A DNA stretch of 64,000 nt from Sporolactobacillus nakayamae (GCF_900113325.1 NZ_FOOY01000003.1:248001-312000), one strand, 5' to 3'; counted from the stretch's first letter, positions 1 to 9,972 are shown. Translations and numbers: made by a program. Notes: generated by a model from the sequence alone, not told the origin.

Positions 1-773
1 CCAAACCACAGAATGGCAAGAATTCCGCCATTCACTGCCAAATTAATTGCAGGAGCAAAAAGGCTGCCGATTTTAGAGGCAGCAGCTGACAGCTCACCCA
101 ATTCGTTATTATTTAATTGGAACTTTTTCTGCTCGTACGCGGAGCGATTGAAGACCTTAATGACGCGGACTCCGGCTAAATAGTCCTGCATCGAACGATT
201 AACACGATCAAGTGCACGTTGTACATTTCGAAAAAAAGGATAACTGATTTTCATATTTAAAAAAATCAGCACTGCTATAATCGGAGCGATTCCTAGCAAT
301 ACCAACGAGAGTTTTGCATTCAAATGAATCGCCATAATAAGACTGCCGATTCCAACGAGCGGCGCTTTCGCCATAATGCGCATCATGCCATTGGCGAAGG
401 TTTGCACACGGGTGACGTCATTCGTGAGACGGGTGATCAATGACGCGTTGCCAAAATGATCGATCTGAGCTTGAGAGAAGCTCTGTATTTTTATGTATAA
501 ATCTTGGCGCAGATCCTGAGCGAAGCGCTGAGAAACACTACCTGAAAGCACATTGCGCGCGCTCGCGCAAAATGCACCAATCACCGTTATTGTGAGCATC
601 AAAAGCCCAAACTGTTCAATAAACGGCAAATCTGCCTTGCCAACGCCCTGATCAACGATCCGTGACATTAGTGCCGGCTGCATCAAGTCCGCCAAGGCTT
701 CAAGCGACAGGAAAAAGAGTGCAAAAACAAATTTTACTCTATATGTTTTCCAGTAAATACGAAGGTAGCCCAT
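1..773 (-). CDS. ABC exporter, membrane-domain part (truncated by window edge)
   Basis: An open frame runs leftward from an ATG at 773, preceded by AGAAGG with a 6-nt gap, and continues off the left edge (about 257 codons visible). It begins MGYLRIYWKTYRVKF, followed by hydrophobic segments and the type I exporter coupling region (LRQDLYIKIQSFS, then LITRLTNDV). This is the transmembrane domain of an ABCB/MsbA-like exporter; the nucleotide-binding half lies outside the window. Such half-transporters often pair with a second one, and any partner would be to the left. The substrate is unknown. Confidence 0.85.
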   Translation of the reverse strand, partial: MGYLRIYWKTYRVKFVFALFFLSLEALADLMQPALMSRIVDQGVGKADLPFIEQFGLLMLTITVIGAFCASARNVLSGSVSQRFAQDLRQDLYIKIQSFSQAQIDHFGNASLITRLTNDVTRVQTFANGMMRIMAKAPLVGIGSLIMAIHLNAKLSLVLLGIAPIIAVLIFLNMKISYPFFRNVQRALDRVNRSMQDYLAGVRVIKVFNRSAYEQKKFQLNNNELGELSAAASKIGSLFAPAINLAVNGGILAILWF

Positions 774-888
774 AGAAAACCTTCTTTCTGAATACGCACA
801 GACAGGTCAATAGCTCCGGATTCATTAAGTATAGCAACAAGAAAGCTCATGAGTAAGCAAGACGACTCGTTTTCTAATATCTTTTGAT

Positions 889-2559
889 TTAAAAGGGATG
901 GACGTTCGTATTGAATTCCTCTATGAGCGGATGCCCGAGCAATGCCATTTCCAGACAATGACGCCGTTCTGGTTCAAAGAAATCCTCGCCCAATATGTCT
1001 CTAATTTTCTCAAGTCGATTGTACAATGTCTGACGATGAATAAACAACTTTTTCGCGGTCTCTCCCTTTGAACCCATACACTGAAAATACATAGATAGGG
1101 TATCCACCAGATTTAAATGATGCTTATGATCATAGTCGATTAATTGCCCGAGCTGATCCTTTATGAATTCGGAAAGAATCGGATCAGGAACAGCTTTTAG
1201 TAACTGATATATCCCCATCTTCCCATAAAAATTGCGTTGCTTCATCGCCGGCACGGTTTGCGAAATTTCGATCACCTGATAGGCTTCTTTAAAGCTGATC
1301 CATACATCTAGCAGCCGTGTCCTTGATTTTCCAATACCTACATGAAAACGAAGACTAGGCAACGCCTGTTTGATGTACTTATCCAAACCGTCAATCAAAC
1401 CTTGAATGTTTTTGTTAATGCTAGTTAGAGAGTCTTTATTGACACGTTCCTTCGCGCATAGTAAAAAGATTTGATTGTTCTTCATCATTAGCAAGTGGTG
1501 CATCTGATATCTTTTTAAAAGCGACCGGATCAGGACAAGAATATCTTGATTTCTCGCTTCCATCCGCTCTGGTCCTGCTTCAATGACATTATGTTCAAAT
1601 TCGATAATTCCCCCGACAAAAATATACCGTTCGCCATTGGGGGAAGGCAGCCCCATCCTCATTTGCGCCTGTTCTTCACTCTCGATCTGCCGACTAAGAA
1701 TATCTTGAATGAGTTCATTTTGATTGCTTAATATCTTCTCTTCAAGAAACTGTGTGCGGAGAAGAACGGTTGCTACCGCCTTCGCTGTATAATCGATAAG
1801 AAGCTTCATATATTCAGTAGGATGAGCCTGATGCAAAATCATGCCGACGCACGAGAACACTTGTCCAAAACATACAACCGGCTGAATCAAGAGATAATGC
1901 GTCTCATCCATCTTCCATATTTCGGTTTCTTGAATTTGATCGAAATCTTTCATTTTCTTATTGCAAAATGTATTAATTGTTTCCGCAGTCTCCGACGTCA
2001 CAGAAGGATAGAACTTATTCGATTCAATTGTTGAGAGATAGACAATCTGCCCGTCAGAATAGCTTTGCAGCAGCCGAAGAATGGCGGGAATATCCGTACT
2101 CTGTAAGATCAGCTGCTGCTGTTGCTGTGAAAAGTGTTCCAAATTTTTAAGAAGCCCGAAATGCTGATTGATCAAATAAGAATGGATGTCTTGAGTGATC
2201 TCCTCGAACCGTATTGGTTGACGAAATAGAATAAGTGGAAAATCGTGTTGGTCACAAAGCTCAATAATTTTGTCAGGAATTTCATCAATGGTTGTTCCGA
2301 ACTCAATACAGAGTCCGGATGTTTCATGATCAATAATCTGACGTGTGTATTCCAGTCCTGATTTGACCGAACGCTTCAGCCACAGACCAGTTGTAAGAAT
2401 CAAATCATGTTTGCTGACATAGGGAGCGGCATGTGTAATCTCAAGAATATGAACCCATCGTACTTCCCGGTATAATCCATGAGCGCCCGCAAGCAGTATT
2501 GCTCGTTGGAAAAGCGGTCGTTCAAGCACATCTTTCACACTAAATGGCATTTCGTCCAT
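889..2559 (-). CDS. adeR: PucR-family activator of alanine dehydrogenase (AdeR)
   Basis: 556 aa. Residues 1-125 match the PucR N-terminal domain (FSVKDVLERPLFQRAILLAG, LILTTGLWL). The last 70 residues carry the PucR-type helix-turn-helix (ETAKKLFIHRQTLYNRLEKI). The middle looks like a GGDEF-fold-like sensor. In Bacillus subtilis the PucR-type regulator AdeR sits beside ald and activates it; here the gene is divergent from ald with a shared 250-bp promoter region, which supports the same role. The ATG at 2559 has GGGGGG six nt upstream. The identification rests on domain plus neighbour; other PucR regulators control purine or other amino-acid catabolism. Confidence 0.85.
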   Translation of the reverse strand: MDEMPFSVKDVLERPLFQRAILLAGAHGLYREVRWVHILEITHAAPYVSKHDLILTTGLWLKRSVKSGLEYTRQIIDHETSGLCIEFGTTIDEIPDKIIELCDQHDFPLILFRQPIRFEEITQDIHSYLINQHFGLLKNLEHFSQQQQQLILQSTDIPAILRLLQSYSDGQIVYLSTIESNKFYPSVTSETAETINTFCNKKMKDFDQIQETEIWKMDETHYLLIQPVVCFGQVFSCVGMILHQAHPTEYMKLLIDYTAKAVATVLLRTQFLEEKILSNQNELIQDILSRQIESEEQAQMRMGLPSPNGERYIFVGGIIEFEHNVIEAGPERMEARNQDILVLIRSLLKRYQMHHLLMMKNNQIFLLCAKERVNKDSLTSINKNIQGLIDGLDKYIKQALPSLRFHVGIGKSRTRLLDVWISFKEAYQVIEISQTVPAMKQRNFYGKMGIYQLLKAVPDPILSEFIKDQLGQLIDYDHKHHLNLVDTLSMYFQCMGSKGETAKKLFIHRQTLYNRLEKIRDILGEDFFEPERRHCLEMALLGHPLIEEFNTNVHPF

Positions 2560-2604
2560 GCACAGCCCCCCATGTACGTCTCATTTCATTTCATATAATG
2601 TCAT

Positions 2605-2632
2605 ATTATCTAACACGTACATCAAATGTCAA
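2605..2632 (-). promoter_or_regulatory. sigmaA promoter for adeR
   Basis: On the minus strand, TTGACA (2627-2632), a 16-nt spacer and GATAAT (2605-2610). It points into adeR and lies back to back with the ald promoter, the two -35 boxes being only 5 bp apart. Confidence 0.65.
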
Positions 2633-2637
2633 GTTAT

Positions 2638-2666
2638 TTGCCAAAAGACTAGACAAAACGTATGAT
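2638..2666 (+). promoter_or_regulatory. sigmaA promoter for ald
   Basis: TTGCCA (2638-2643), 17-nt spacer, TATGAT (2661-2666). It is followed by an untranslated leader of about 135 nt up to the ald ATG. AdeR binding would be expected near or just upstream of these -35 boxes. Confidence 0.7.
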
Positions 2667-2810
2667 GAAATGATTTCTTATTATTTGTAACATTCTAAGT
2701 AAGGAATAACTCAAACCCGATCTGATGAATCATTTGTTTTATTGGTCTTGATCGAGGTTACTGATTATTCAATCATTGGTTTTAATTTTTTAACTAGGAG
2801 GAATTCATTC

Positions 2811-3947
2811 ATGATTATCGGTATTCCGAAAGAATTGAAGAACAACGAACGTCGCGTCGCAATCACCCCTGCAGGTACGTACCACCTTGTTCAAGAAGGC
2901 AATGTGGTCTATGTCGAAACACTTTCCGGCGCAGGCGCAGGATTTTCCGATCAACAATATGAAGAAGCAGGTGCAGTAATCACTTCAGCAGAAAAAGCTT
3001 GGTCCGCTGAAATGGTGATCAAAGTAAAAGAGCCAGAACCAGAAGAATACCAATTCTTCCATGAAGGACTGATTCTCTTCACTTATCTCCACCTCGCTCC
3101 AGCAGTCGGCGCTGAATTAACAAAAGCTCTTGTTGCCAGCAAAGTGGTTTCAATCGCTTACGAAACCGTTCAACGCGCGGATCGCGTGCTGCCTCTCCTC
3201 CAACCAATGAGTGAAGTTGCCGGAAGAATGGCCGTTCAAATCGGTGCTCAGTACCTTGAAAAATTTAGTGACAATGCAGGAAAAGGTATCTTGCTTGGCG
3301 GCGTACCTGGCGTATCCCGCGGAAAAGTAACGATCATCGGCGGTGGTATCGTTGGAACGAACGCAGCGAAAATTGCTGTCGGACTCGGTGCTGATGTCAC
3401 TATTCTTGACATCAGTGCTGACAGATTGCGCGACCTCGATGATATTTTCGGTAATTCGCTGAACACAGTCATGTCAAATCCTTATAATATTGCTGAATCA
3501 GTTAAGGAAGCTGATCTTGTTGTCGGCGCGGTTCTGATCCCAGGCGCTAAAGCTCCGAAGCTTGTCACTGAAGAAATGGTTGCCAACATGAAGGAAAACT
3601 CGGTTATCGTTGACGTTGCGATTGACCAAGGCGGTGTGGTTGAAACATCAGACCACAGCACAACACATGATGATCCGACTTATACGAAGCACGGTGTCAT
3701 TCATTATGCCGTTGCCAATATGCCTGGTGCTGTTCCAAACACATCGACACTCGCACTGACAAACGTAACCATTCCTTACGCTGCGAAAATTGCCAGCAAA
3801 GGTTATGCAAAGGCGTGTCTCGAAGATGAAGCATTGCTTAAAGGTCTGAACACATTGGATGGCTATGTAACCTTCAAAGCAGTTGCCGACGCTCATGGTT
3901 TGGAATACAAATGCGCAAAATCATTGCTTGAAACTGCGAAGGTCTGA
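2811..3947 (+). CDS. ald: Alanine dehydrogenase
   Basis: 378 aa, the usual family length. It catalyses NAD-dependent L-alanine to pyruvate plus ammonium and lets spore formers use alanine. Visible signatures are the N-terminal [17 protein letters not shown] with the substrate-binding arginine, the lysine in MVIKVKEP, the histidine in TYLHLAP, and the Rossmann glycine motif [13 protein letters not shown] near residue 175. The ATG at 2811 is preceded by AGGAGG at the right distance; an in-frame upstream extension to 2742 lacks a ribosome binding site and conserved sequence. A terminator follows at 4013. Confidence 0.96.
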   Translation: MIIGIPKELKNNERRVAITPAGTYHLVQEGNVVYVETLSGAGAGFSDQQYEEAGAVITSAEKAWSAEMVIKVKEPEPEEYQFFHEGLILFTYLHLAPAVGAELTKALVASKVVSIAYETVQRADRVLPLLQPMSEVAGRMAVQIGAQYLEKFSDNAGKGILLGGVPGVSRGKVTIIGGGIVGTNAAKIAVGLGADVTILDISADRLRDLDDIFGNSLNTVMSNPYNIAESVKEADLVVGAVLIPGAKAPKLVTEEMVANMKENSVIVDVAIDQGGVVETSDHSTTHDDPTYTKHGVIHYAVANMPGAVPNTSTLALTNVTIPYAAKIASKGYAKACLEDEALLKGLNTLDGYVTFKAVADAHGLEYKCAKSLLETAKV

Positions 3948-4012
3948 TTCTTAAACCTAGCTAGTGTATAACCGTTAAACTAGTTATTCTGTGGCTCTTT
4001 GATAGTCCTTTT

Positions 4013-4044
4013 CCTCCTGTTTATATGAACAGGGGGATTTTTTT
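4013..4044 (+). terminator. Rho-independent terminator after ald
   Basis: CCTCCTGTT pairs with AACAGGGGG (one G-U pair), followed by a run of seven T after one A. Confidence 0.8.
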
Positions 4045-4085
4045 ACTTAAACGCGGGTTGCTGCTTATGATCGTGTCGCATCACA

Positions 4086-4529
4086 TCACTTTATATCAAC
4101 CAAAGTAAAACGCTCGCAAACAAGAAGCATGTCCACTTTAAATGGTTGACCAATTGATGAGAGCTCTTTTGTAAAAGAATCTTGATGAACCTTCCACCAA
4201 TAGTCATGAGTCCGGTCTCCTTCGCCTTCTTCCCGAGCGTGCTGCTCAGAAACTTGATTCATTGGAATAATCGCCACTTCAATTGTTTTAGTAATGCAAA
4301 CGGGTTTGTCCTGACTAGTTAAAATAATGTTATAGTCGCCGACCTTTGGTAATTCTTCATGCTCACGTTCATAGAACACGTAGGCAGAACAAGTTGCTGT
4401 CTTTATCCCTTTCGCAACTAAATCTGCCAGCTGATCCGGATCTACGCCAAACTGCCATGCAGACACCGAGACGGGGTGTTTGTTGTCTTTCCAAAAAAGA
4501 TTCCAATAGTCCTCACAAGCTTTATTCAT
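4086..4529 (-). CDS. ASCH-domain protein
   Basis: 147 aa, predicted cytosolic. Residues 30-140 resemble the ASCH fold of the YhfF type (WQFGVDPDQLADLVAKGIKTAT, then GDYNIILTSQDKPVCITKT), a PUA-like fold often linked to RNA or modified-nucleoside handling. The start at 4529 was chosen because GAGGAG sits about 10 nt upstream; a longer frame to 4685 runs back through the upstream gene. Its start overlaps the stop of the S66 peptidase by 8 bp, so the two are translationally coupled. The molecular function is not known. Confidence 0.8.
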   Translation of the reverse strand: MNKACEDYWNLFWKDNKHPVSVSAWQFGVDPDQLADLVAKGIKTATCSAYVFYEREHEELPKVGDYNIILTSQDKPVCITKTIEVAIIPMNQVSEQHAREEGEGDRTHDYWWKVHQDSFTKELSSIGQPFKVDMLLVCERFTLVDIK

Positions 4530-5541
4530 TTCGGAAATTTTCTCCTCTAAATGAGATATGATTGATCCAAACCGATGGATCATCCTTATTCGCATTGATG
4601 CGAATCTGGGATCCGATCGGCATCGTAAGCATCGGATGCGTGTGGCAACAGTCAAAATCAGCAATAATTGGCAATTTGGTTCCATTCAATACCTCAAGCA
4701 GCAGGTCAATTGGTTGCTTGTCGGTTCCCTCGTCATCAAATCGCTCATGCTTGCCGAGCAGTATTCCGCCAATTTGTTCAAAGACACCATTGACCTTCAG
4801 CAATGAGAAGTTCTTCTCCACTTGCGAGGCTGCTTTCATAGAATCTTCAATGAGCAAGATATCCCCTTTTTGTATTTTCGGCATATAGGGACTTCCCCAA
4901 AATCCATTCATCGCATTTAGGTTGCCACCGATCAGTCTTCCCGTGGCCTTTCCGCCATTTATACCGTACCAATGATTAGGACGTCTCTCCTTTTCCCTAG
5001 TTTGTACTTCCCAATTCACACCTTCATCAGACCAATAACGAGGCATGGGTATCTTCATAGGAAAAGATGTATGTTCTTGGAACATTGTTTCAAAATAGCT
5101 AAATGTTTCATCCACGTAAGGCGGAAATTCTCCAAACGACGGAACAAGAGCAGGTCCATAGAATACCGGACAACCTGTTTGTTCGTATATCGCAAGTAAA
5201 AGAGCGGTCACATCTGAATAACCAATCATGATCTTGGGATGCTCTTTAAATGCTTGATAGTCGATATATGGCAGGAGAGAATTTGAATTTGTGCCACCTA
5301 TAGTTGACATAATCATTTTTATGTCGTCATTTCGAATCAAGGCATTTAATTCTTCAGCGCGTTCCTTAATGGAACCTGAACGATAATGATCCCATTTTTC
5401 AGTCAAATTTCCCTCTACGATTTGGAATCCCTTTGATTCAAGAAACCGTTTCGCACGCGCAAAGCGTTTTGGCGATGTTGCTGTAATTGGCGACGATGGA
5501 GAGTAAATACCTATTTTGTCTCCTTTGTTCAAAGAGTACAA
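4522..5541 (-). CDS. MccF-like S66 serine carboxypeptidase
   Basis: 339 aa. Peptidase family S66, the LD-carboxypeptidase and microcin-immunity MccF group. The catalytic serine lies in GYSDVTALLL, the glutamate in LLIEDSMK and the histidine in CCHTHPML. The IGGTNSNSLLPY motif is typical of MccF-like members. Likely roles are trimming murein peptides in the cytoplasm or detoxifying peptide-nucleotide antibiotics; sequence alone does not decide. A TTG at 5541 is chosen as start because AAGGGAG (5550-5556) is 8 nt upstream, whereas the TTG at 5559 has no ribosome binding site. A second S66 protein (ykfA) is at 19419-20339. Confidence 0.85.
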   Translation of the reverse strand: MYSLNKGDKIGIYSPSSPITATSPKRFARAKRFLESKGFQIVEGNLTEKWDHYRSGSIKERAEELNALIRNDDIKMIMSTIGGTNSNSLLPYIDYQAFKEHPKIMIGYSDVTALLLAIYEQTGCPVFYGPALVPSFGEFPPYVDETFSYFETMFQEHTSFPMKIPMPRYWSDEGVNWEVQTREKERRPNHWYGINGGKATGRLIGGNLNAMNGFWGSPYMPKIQKGDILLIEDSMKAASQVEKNFSLLKVNGVFEQIGGILLGKHERFDDEGTDKQPIDLLLEVLNGTKLPIIADFDCCHTHPMLTMPIGSQIRINANKDDPSVWINHISFRGENFRNE

Positions 5542-5568
5542 TGAAGACGCTCCCTTCAACTATTTTTG

Positions 5569-5597
5569 AAAAAAATGCCGACACTAAATTGTCGGCA
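5569..5597 (-). terminator. Terminator between the GNAT gene and the S66 peptidase
   Basis: On the minus strand TGCCGACA pairs with TGTCGGCA (8 bp, 6-nt loop), followed by seven T. It sits only 12 nt before the ribosome binding site of the next gene. Confidence 0.8.
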
Positions 5598-5642
5598 CTA
5601 CTTCATTCCCTTGAACGATCAAATTGAAGAAGGTTCTAAAAT

Positions 5643-6077
5643 TTATGACTCGATCACTTTTTTGAATACATGGCCGGAACGGTCAAATTCCATTTTTTCC
5701 ATATAAAAATGATATGCAGATTCGTGCTGCGATTCACTCGAAAGCAAAACACTCGAATAGCCATGATCCATTGCCCACTGCTCAATGAATTGAAGCAGCT
5801 GCCCCCCATAATCCTGCGAGCGATACTGCTGATCTGTGACTAGATCGCACACCCAAACCGACGGTCCGCTGTATAGCGTTGTCATTGGCATAAAACCAGT
5901 AACAGCGACCAGATAATTTCCTTCAAAAACAGCAAATAGATGATAACTCTCATTTCTAGTCGCCTGCATCACAAGTTCAAGATAGGTCTCTTCATCTAAA
6001 TCTGTTCGGAGCTGATTCATAACCGGAAAAGCAGCCTTCCATTCCGTCACAGTTCTTAGTTCGCGAATGGTGCTCAT
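5643..6077 (-). CDS. GNAT-family N-acetyltransferase
   Basis: 144 aa, a single GNAT domain. The acetyl-CoA-binding motif A region is VCDLVTDQQYRSQDYGGQLL (residues about 75-95), followed by the usual beta-bulge segment SAYHFYMEKMEF near the C-terminus. The ATG has AGGAG 8 nt upstream. Substrate unknown. It ends just before a terminator, so it is probably a single-gene unit or the end of one. Confidence 0.85.
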   Translation of the reverse strand: MSTIRELRTVTEWKAAFPVMNQLRTDLDEETYLELVMQATRNESYHLFAVFEGNYLVAVTGFMPMTTLYSGPSVWVCDLVTDQQYRSQDYGGQLLQFIEQWAMDHGYSSVLLSSESQHESAYHFYMEKMEFDRSGHVFKKVIES

Positions 6078-6190
6078 TGACGTTCTCCTGAAATTTCAAT
6101 TGCTGAATGACTTTTATCGAAAAACTTCCGAATGCCAACAACAGCAAAATTCATCATGCAGAACAACTCCTACTTTGTCTTGTTTTATAA

Positions 6191-7912
6191 TTACATGTTC
6201 ATTGTAAATTGAGATTCATACAAGCGGCTGTAAACTCCGTCACGTTTCAAGAGCTGTTCATGTGTTCCTTGCTCAGTAATTCCATGCTCGGTTACAACAA
6301 TAATACGATCTGCGTTTTTGATTGTTGCCAAACGGTGTGCAATGATAAGTGTTGTACGCTCTTTCGCCAATTGCTCTAGAGATTGCTGAATCGCCGCCTC
6401 TGTTTCTGTATCCAAAGCCGAAGTTGCTTCATCAAGAATAACTATTGACGGATCCTTGAGAAACATCCGTGCAATGGAAAGCCGCTGCTTCTGTCCGCCG
6501 GAAAGTTTCACTCCACGTTCGCCGACTACCGTATCCAAACCGTCAGGCATATTGAGAACAGTTTTCTCCAATCGCGCGAGGCGAATCACGTGCCAAATTT
6601 CTTCATCGGTTGCATCTAATTTTCCATACGCAACATTTTCGCGGAGTGTACCGGAAAAAAGAAATACATCTTGTTGCACTAGCCCAATATGACTGCGTAA
6701 CGAAGAGAGTTTAAAATCACGAATATCAATGTCATCAATCGTAATTTTGCCCTCGGTCACATCATAAAAACGTGGAAGTAAGCTGCATAATGTTGTTTTT
6801 CCGGCACCCGTAGGTCCAACGAATGCGACAGTCTCTCCAGAATGAATGTGCAGATTGATATGATTCAGCACTTGTTTCTTTCCTTCATACCCAAAGCTGA
6901 CATTAGTGTAATTAATTCGCCCTTCAATAGATGGAACAGTAATCGCCTGTTCACTGTTCACAATTTCAGGGGCTAAACTTTTCAATTGCAGAAAACGCTT
7001 GAATCCGGCAATACCCTTTGGATACAGTTCAATAACGGCGTTAAAATTCTGAATCGGTTGAACAAAAATGTTTGAAAGCAATAAGAAGGCGACAAATTGT
7101 CCACTGCTCAGTTCGCCATGAATGACAAACCAAGCCCCACTGATTAATGTGAATAACGTAATGAGGCGCATGAAAAAATAATTTGTTGTTACACTCGTCG
7201 CCATAATTTTATAGGAAAATAGCTTCGCTTTTCGATATAATTTATTATTTTCTCGAAAACGCTTTTTTTCATAATCTTCATTCGAAAATGCTTGGACAAC
7301 ACGAATACCGCCGACAGCATTTTCAACATTAGCATTAAAGACAGCGATATCTTGATAGATTTGATCCGAGGCTCTTGTCATTTTTATGTTAAACATAATG
7401 ATAAAAGAACCTAGAATGGGAACGAGAACAAACGTAATGCACGCGAGCTTCCAGTTGATCGTCAACATCAGGAAAAACGCACCAAGTAGTGACATAATCG
7501 CAATAAAAATTTCTTCAGGACCATGGTGAGCAGTCTCACCAATATCAAATAGATCCGTTGTGAGGCGTGACATCATGTGCCCAGTTTTGTTGTTGTCGAA
7601 GAAATGAAAAGATTGTCTTTCAATATGCTCGAAAAGTTCTTGGCGTATATCGGTTTCAATATTAATTCCTAGCATATGGCCCCAATAGGTCACCACATAA
7701 TGCATCAAGGTATTAATAATATAAAACAAAAGCAGGCCTGCTGTGGCGAGCATAATAATCGACCAATCTTTCCCAGGAAGCAGTCGGTCGATCACTTGAT
7801 TCACCGCCATCGGAAAAACAAGTTCAAGCAGCGCAAGCAGAACTGCGCAAGAAAAGTCGAGAATGAATAATTTCTTGTAGGGTCTGTAATAAGAGAAAAA
7901 ACGGCGAATCAC
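6191..7912 (-). CDS. ABC exporter, fused membrane and ATPase domains
   Basis: 573 aa. Residues 1-300 hold six hydrophobic segments of a type I exporter. Residues about 330-570 hold the ATPase: Walker A GPTGAGKTT, Q-loop VQQDVF, signature LSGGQKQR, Walker B SIVILDEATSALD and the switch histidine in IIAHRL. It resembles bacterial MsbA/LmrA-type lipid or drug exporters; substrate unknown. The start is GTG at 7912 with GAGG upstream. It begins 24 nt after the nadE stop, so it is probably co-transcribed with nadE. Confidence 0.92.
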   Translation of the reverse strand: MIRRFFSYYRPYKKLFILDFSCAVLLALLELVFPMAVNQVIDRLLPGKDWSIIMLATAGLLLFYIINTLMHYVVTYWGHMLGINIETDIRQELFEHIERQSFHFFDNNKTGHMMSRLTTDLFDIGETAHHGPEEIFIAIMSLLGAFFLMLTINWKLACITFVLVPILGSFIIMFNIKMTRASDQIYQDIAVFNANVENAVGGIRVVQAFSNEDYEKKRFRENNKLYRKAKLFSYKIMATSVTTNYFFMRLITLFTLISGAWFVIHGELSSGQFVAFLLLSNIFVQPIQNFNAVIELYPKGIAGFKRFLQLKSLAPEIVNSEQAITVPSIEGRINYTNVSFGYEGKKQVLNHINLHIHSGETVAFVGPTGAGKTTLCSLLPRFYDVTEGKITIDDIDIRDFKLSSLRSHIGLVQQDVFLFSGTLRENVAYGKLDATDEEIWHVIRLARLEKTVLNMPDGLDTVVGERGVKLSGGQKQRLSIARMFLKDPSIVILDEATSALDTETEAAIQQSLEQLAKERTTLIIAHRLATIKNADRIIVVTEHGITEQGTHEQLLKRDGVYSRLYESQFTMNM

Positions 7913-7936
7913 ATAAGTACCTCGCTTTCACCTATT

Positions 7937-9859
7937 TTAATGTTCAGTTGTCCAAAGATTACGGCTTGCATCTGACGGCATACGCCAATCACCGCGTGGT
8001 GACAAACTGACGGTTCCGACTTTCGGTCCGTCAGGAATCGCAGAACGCTTGAATTGCATTGAGAAAAAGCGGCGAATAAATGTTTGAAGCCATTTCTGAA
8101 TCGTTGCTTCATCATAAGAATCTTTGAACGCAATTTTTGCAAGAAATAGTATTTTTGCAGGTGTGAATCCGCTGCGTACAAAATAATAAAGAAAGAAATC
8201 ATGCAGTTCATATGGTCCGACAATATCCTCTGTTTTCTGCGCAATTTTTCCTTCGCCATTCTTCGGCAATAATTCAGGAGTTACAGGGGTATCAAGAACA
8301 TCAAAAAGAATCGCGGCGATTTCCTCACGTGTCTCTTCTTCAGCAACATAGCGAACTAAATAGCGAACAAGTGTTTTTGGGACGGAACAGTTCACAGCAT
8401 ACATCGACATGTGATCACCATTGTAGGTGCTCCAGCCGAGTGCAAGTTCAGAGAGGTCCCCTGTCCCTACAACGAGTCCCCCTTCTTTATTAGCGATATC
8501 CATCAATATTTGTGTGCGTTCACGAGCCTGCACATTTTCATAAGTCACATCATGAATTGCAGGATCATGGCCAATATCTTTAAAATGCTGTAGACAAGCA
8601 GCCACGATATTCACTTCGCGGAAGTCTGTCTCCAACTTTTTGCAAAGTGAAACGGCATTCTGATAGGTCCGGTCAGTCGTACCGAAGCCTGGTAAAGTAA
8701 CCGTTATAATATTTTTCCGGTCATAACCGAGTAAATCAAAGGTTTTTACAATCACAAGCAAAGCCAGGGTTGAATCAAGACCTCCGGAAATTCCAATCAC
8801 GGCATTCTTCAGACCTGTATGTTCCATACGCTTTGCGAGTGCCGCTGCTTGTATGCTGAAGATCTCACTGCAACGCTGCTCTCTTTGCTTCGCATCAGCA
8901 GGAACAAACGGATGCTTATCAATTTCCCGATCAAACACTCCGTAATCCATATGCTCAAAGGAATAATTGATTTTTCGAGCTGTCCAGGGCATAGTAGAAG
9001 TTGCTTCTCTAAAGCTGATATTCTTTATTCTTTGTAAATTCAATCGATCAATATCAACGATTGATGTCTTAATTTCATTGTCTCTCTGAAAACGCTTGTT
9101 TTTATTCAGCATTGTCCCATTTTCAGCGATCAGCAGTTCGCCTCCAAAGACAACATCAGTCGTAGACTCGCCTGTACCCGCTCCTGAATAAATATAAGAT
9201 GCCATACATTTTGCACTCTGAGATGCCACAAGCGCTTCACGATAACCCGACTTACTCACCACTTCGTTTGAAGCAGAAAGGTTTCCAATTATTTGAGCAC
9301 CGGCAAGGCTTAGATAGCTGCTTGGAGGTACAACGCTCCACAGATCCTCGCAAATTTCAAATCCAATTTGCAATGCACCGCTCTGGAAAAGCAGATCAAT
9401 ACCAAAGGGGACATCTTTTTGAAAAGACATATCCACAGTATGATTGATGATACCTTTGCCGGAAGTAAACCAGCGCCGCTCATAAAATTCTTCATAATTC
9501 GGTATGTAACTCTTTGGAACAATCCCCAAAAGCTTGCCGTCAAATAAGATATATGCACAATTGTAGACAACCGTCTGAGCATAAAGCGGGGCTCCAACAG
9601 CAATCAGAATATCTTTGCCCGCACTATAAGCGCATAACTCCCTCACACCTAGTTCCGCTTCATCGAGCAGCTGCTTCTGTAGAAACAAATCCGCACATGT
9701 ATAAGAAGTAACGCATAGTTCTGGAAAAACAACCAACTTCGCATGCTCATGAACTGCTTTATCAATACATACCTTTATATTCGCCACATTTGCGTGGACA
9801 TCCGCGACTCGAGTCACTGGGCATGCGGCTGCCGCGCGAATAAAATTCATTGACTCCAT
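7937..9859 (-). CDS. nadE: Glutamine-dependent NAD(+) synthetase
   Basis: 640 aa, the long two-domain type. Residues 1-290 form a nitrilase-like glutaminase with the Glu in VVFPELCVTSY, Lys in GIVPKSYIPNY and Cys in GFEICEDLW. Residues 330-640 are the ATP-dependent synthetase with the pyrophosphatase loop VIGISGGLDSTLAL. It converts deamido-NAD to NAD using glutamine ammonia. The ATG at 9859 is preferred because GGGGG lies 8 nt upstream; a TTG one codon earlier is possible. Confidence 0.95.
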   Translation of the reverse strand: MESMNFIRAAAACPVTRVADVHANVANIKVCIDKAVHEHAKLVVFPELCVTSYTCADLFLQKQLLDEAELGVRELCAYSAGKDILIAVGAPLYAQTVVYNCAYILFDGKLLGIVPKSYIPNYEEFYERRWFTSGKGIINHTVDMSFQKDVPFGIDLLFQSGALQIGFEICEDLWSVVPPSSYLSLAGAQIIGNLSASNEVVSKSGYREALVASQSAKCMASYIYSGAGTGESTTDVVFGGELLIAENGTMLNKNKRFQRDNEIKTSIVDIDRLNLQRIKNISFREATSTMPWTARKINYSFEHMDYGVFDREIDKHPFVPADAKQREQRCSEIFSIQAAALAKRMEHTGLKNAVIGISGGLDSTLALLVIVKTFDLLGYDRKNIITVTLPGFGTTDRTYQNAVSLCKKLETDFREVNIVAACLQHFKDIGHDPAIHDVTYENVQARERTQILMDIANKEGGLVVGTGDLSELALGWSTYNGDHMSMYAVNCSVPKTLVRYLVRYVAEEETREEIAAILFDVLDTPVTPELLPKNGEGKIAQKTEDIVGPYELHDFFLYYFVRSGFTPAKILFLAKIAFKDSYDEATIQKWLQTFIRRFFSMQFKRSAIPDGPKVGTVSLSPRGDWRMPSDASRNLWTTEH

Positions 9860-9945
9860 CAATATAACCCCCGATTAGAAAACACCTGTAAAGCTCACGT
9901 TCATTATTATTCCCCAAAATCAGATCAGACATTGCACAACTGTGC

Positions 9946-9972
9946 AAAAAGCCTCCCAATATTGGAGAGGCT
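9946..9972 (-). terminator. Terminator at the end of the dpp-ykf operon
   Basis: On the minus strand AGCCTCTCC and GGGAGGCT form a hairpin with one mismatch, followed by five T. It lies 125 nt after the ykfD stop. Confidence 0.75.

Noticed and set aside
734-958. 74-codon minus-strand frame between the ABC exporter and adeR
   Set aside because: It overlaps the ends of both genes, lacks a ribosome binding site and has no recognisable domain.
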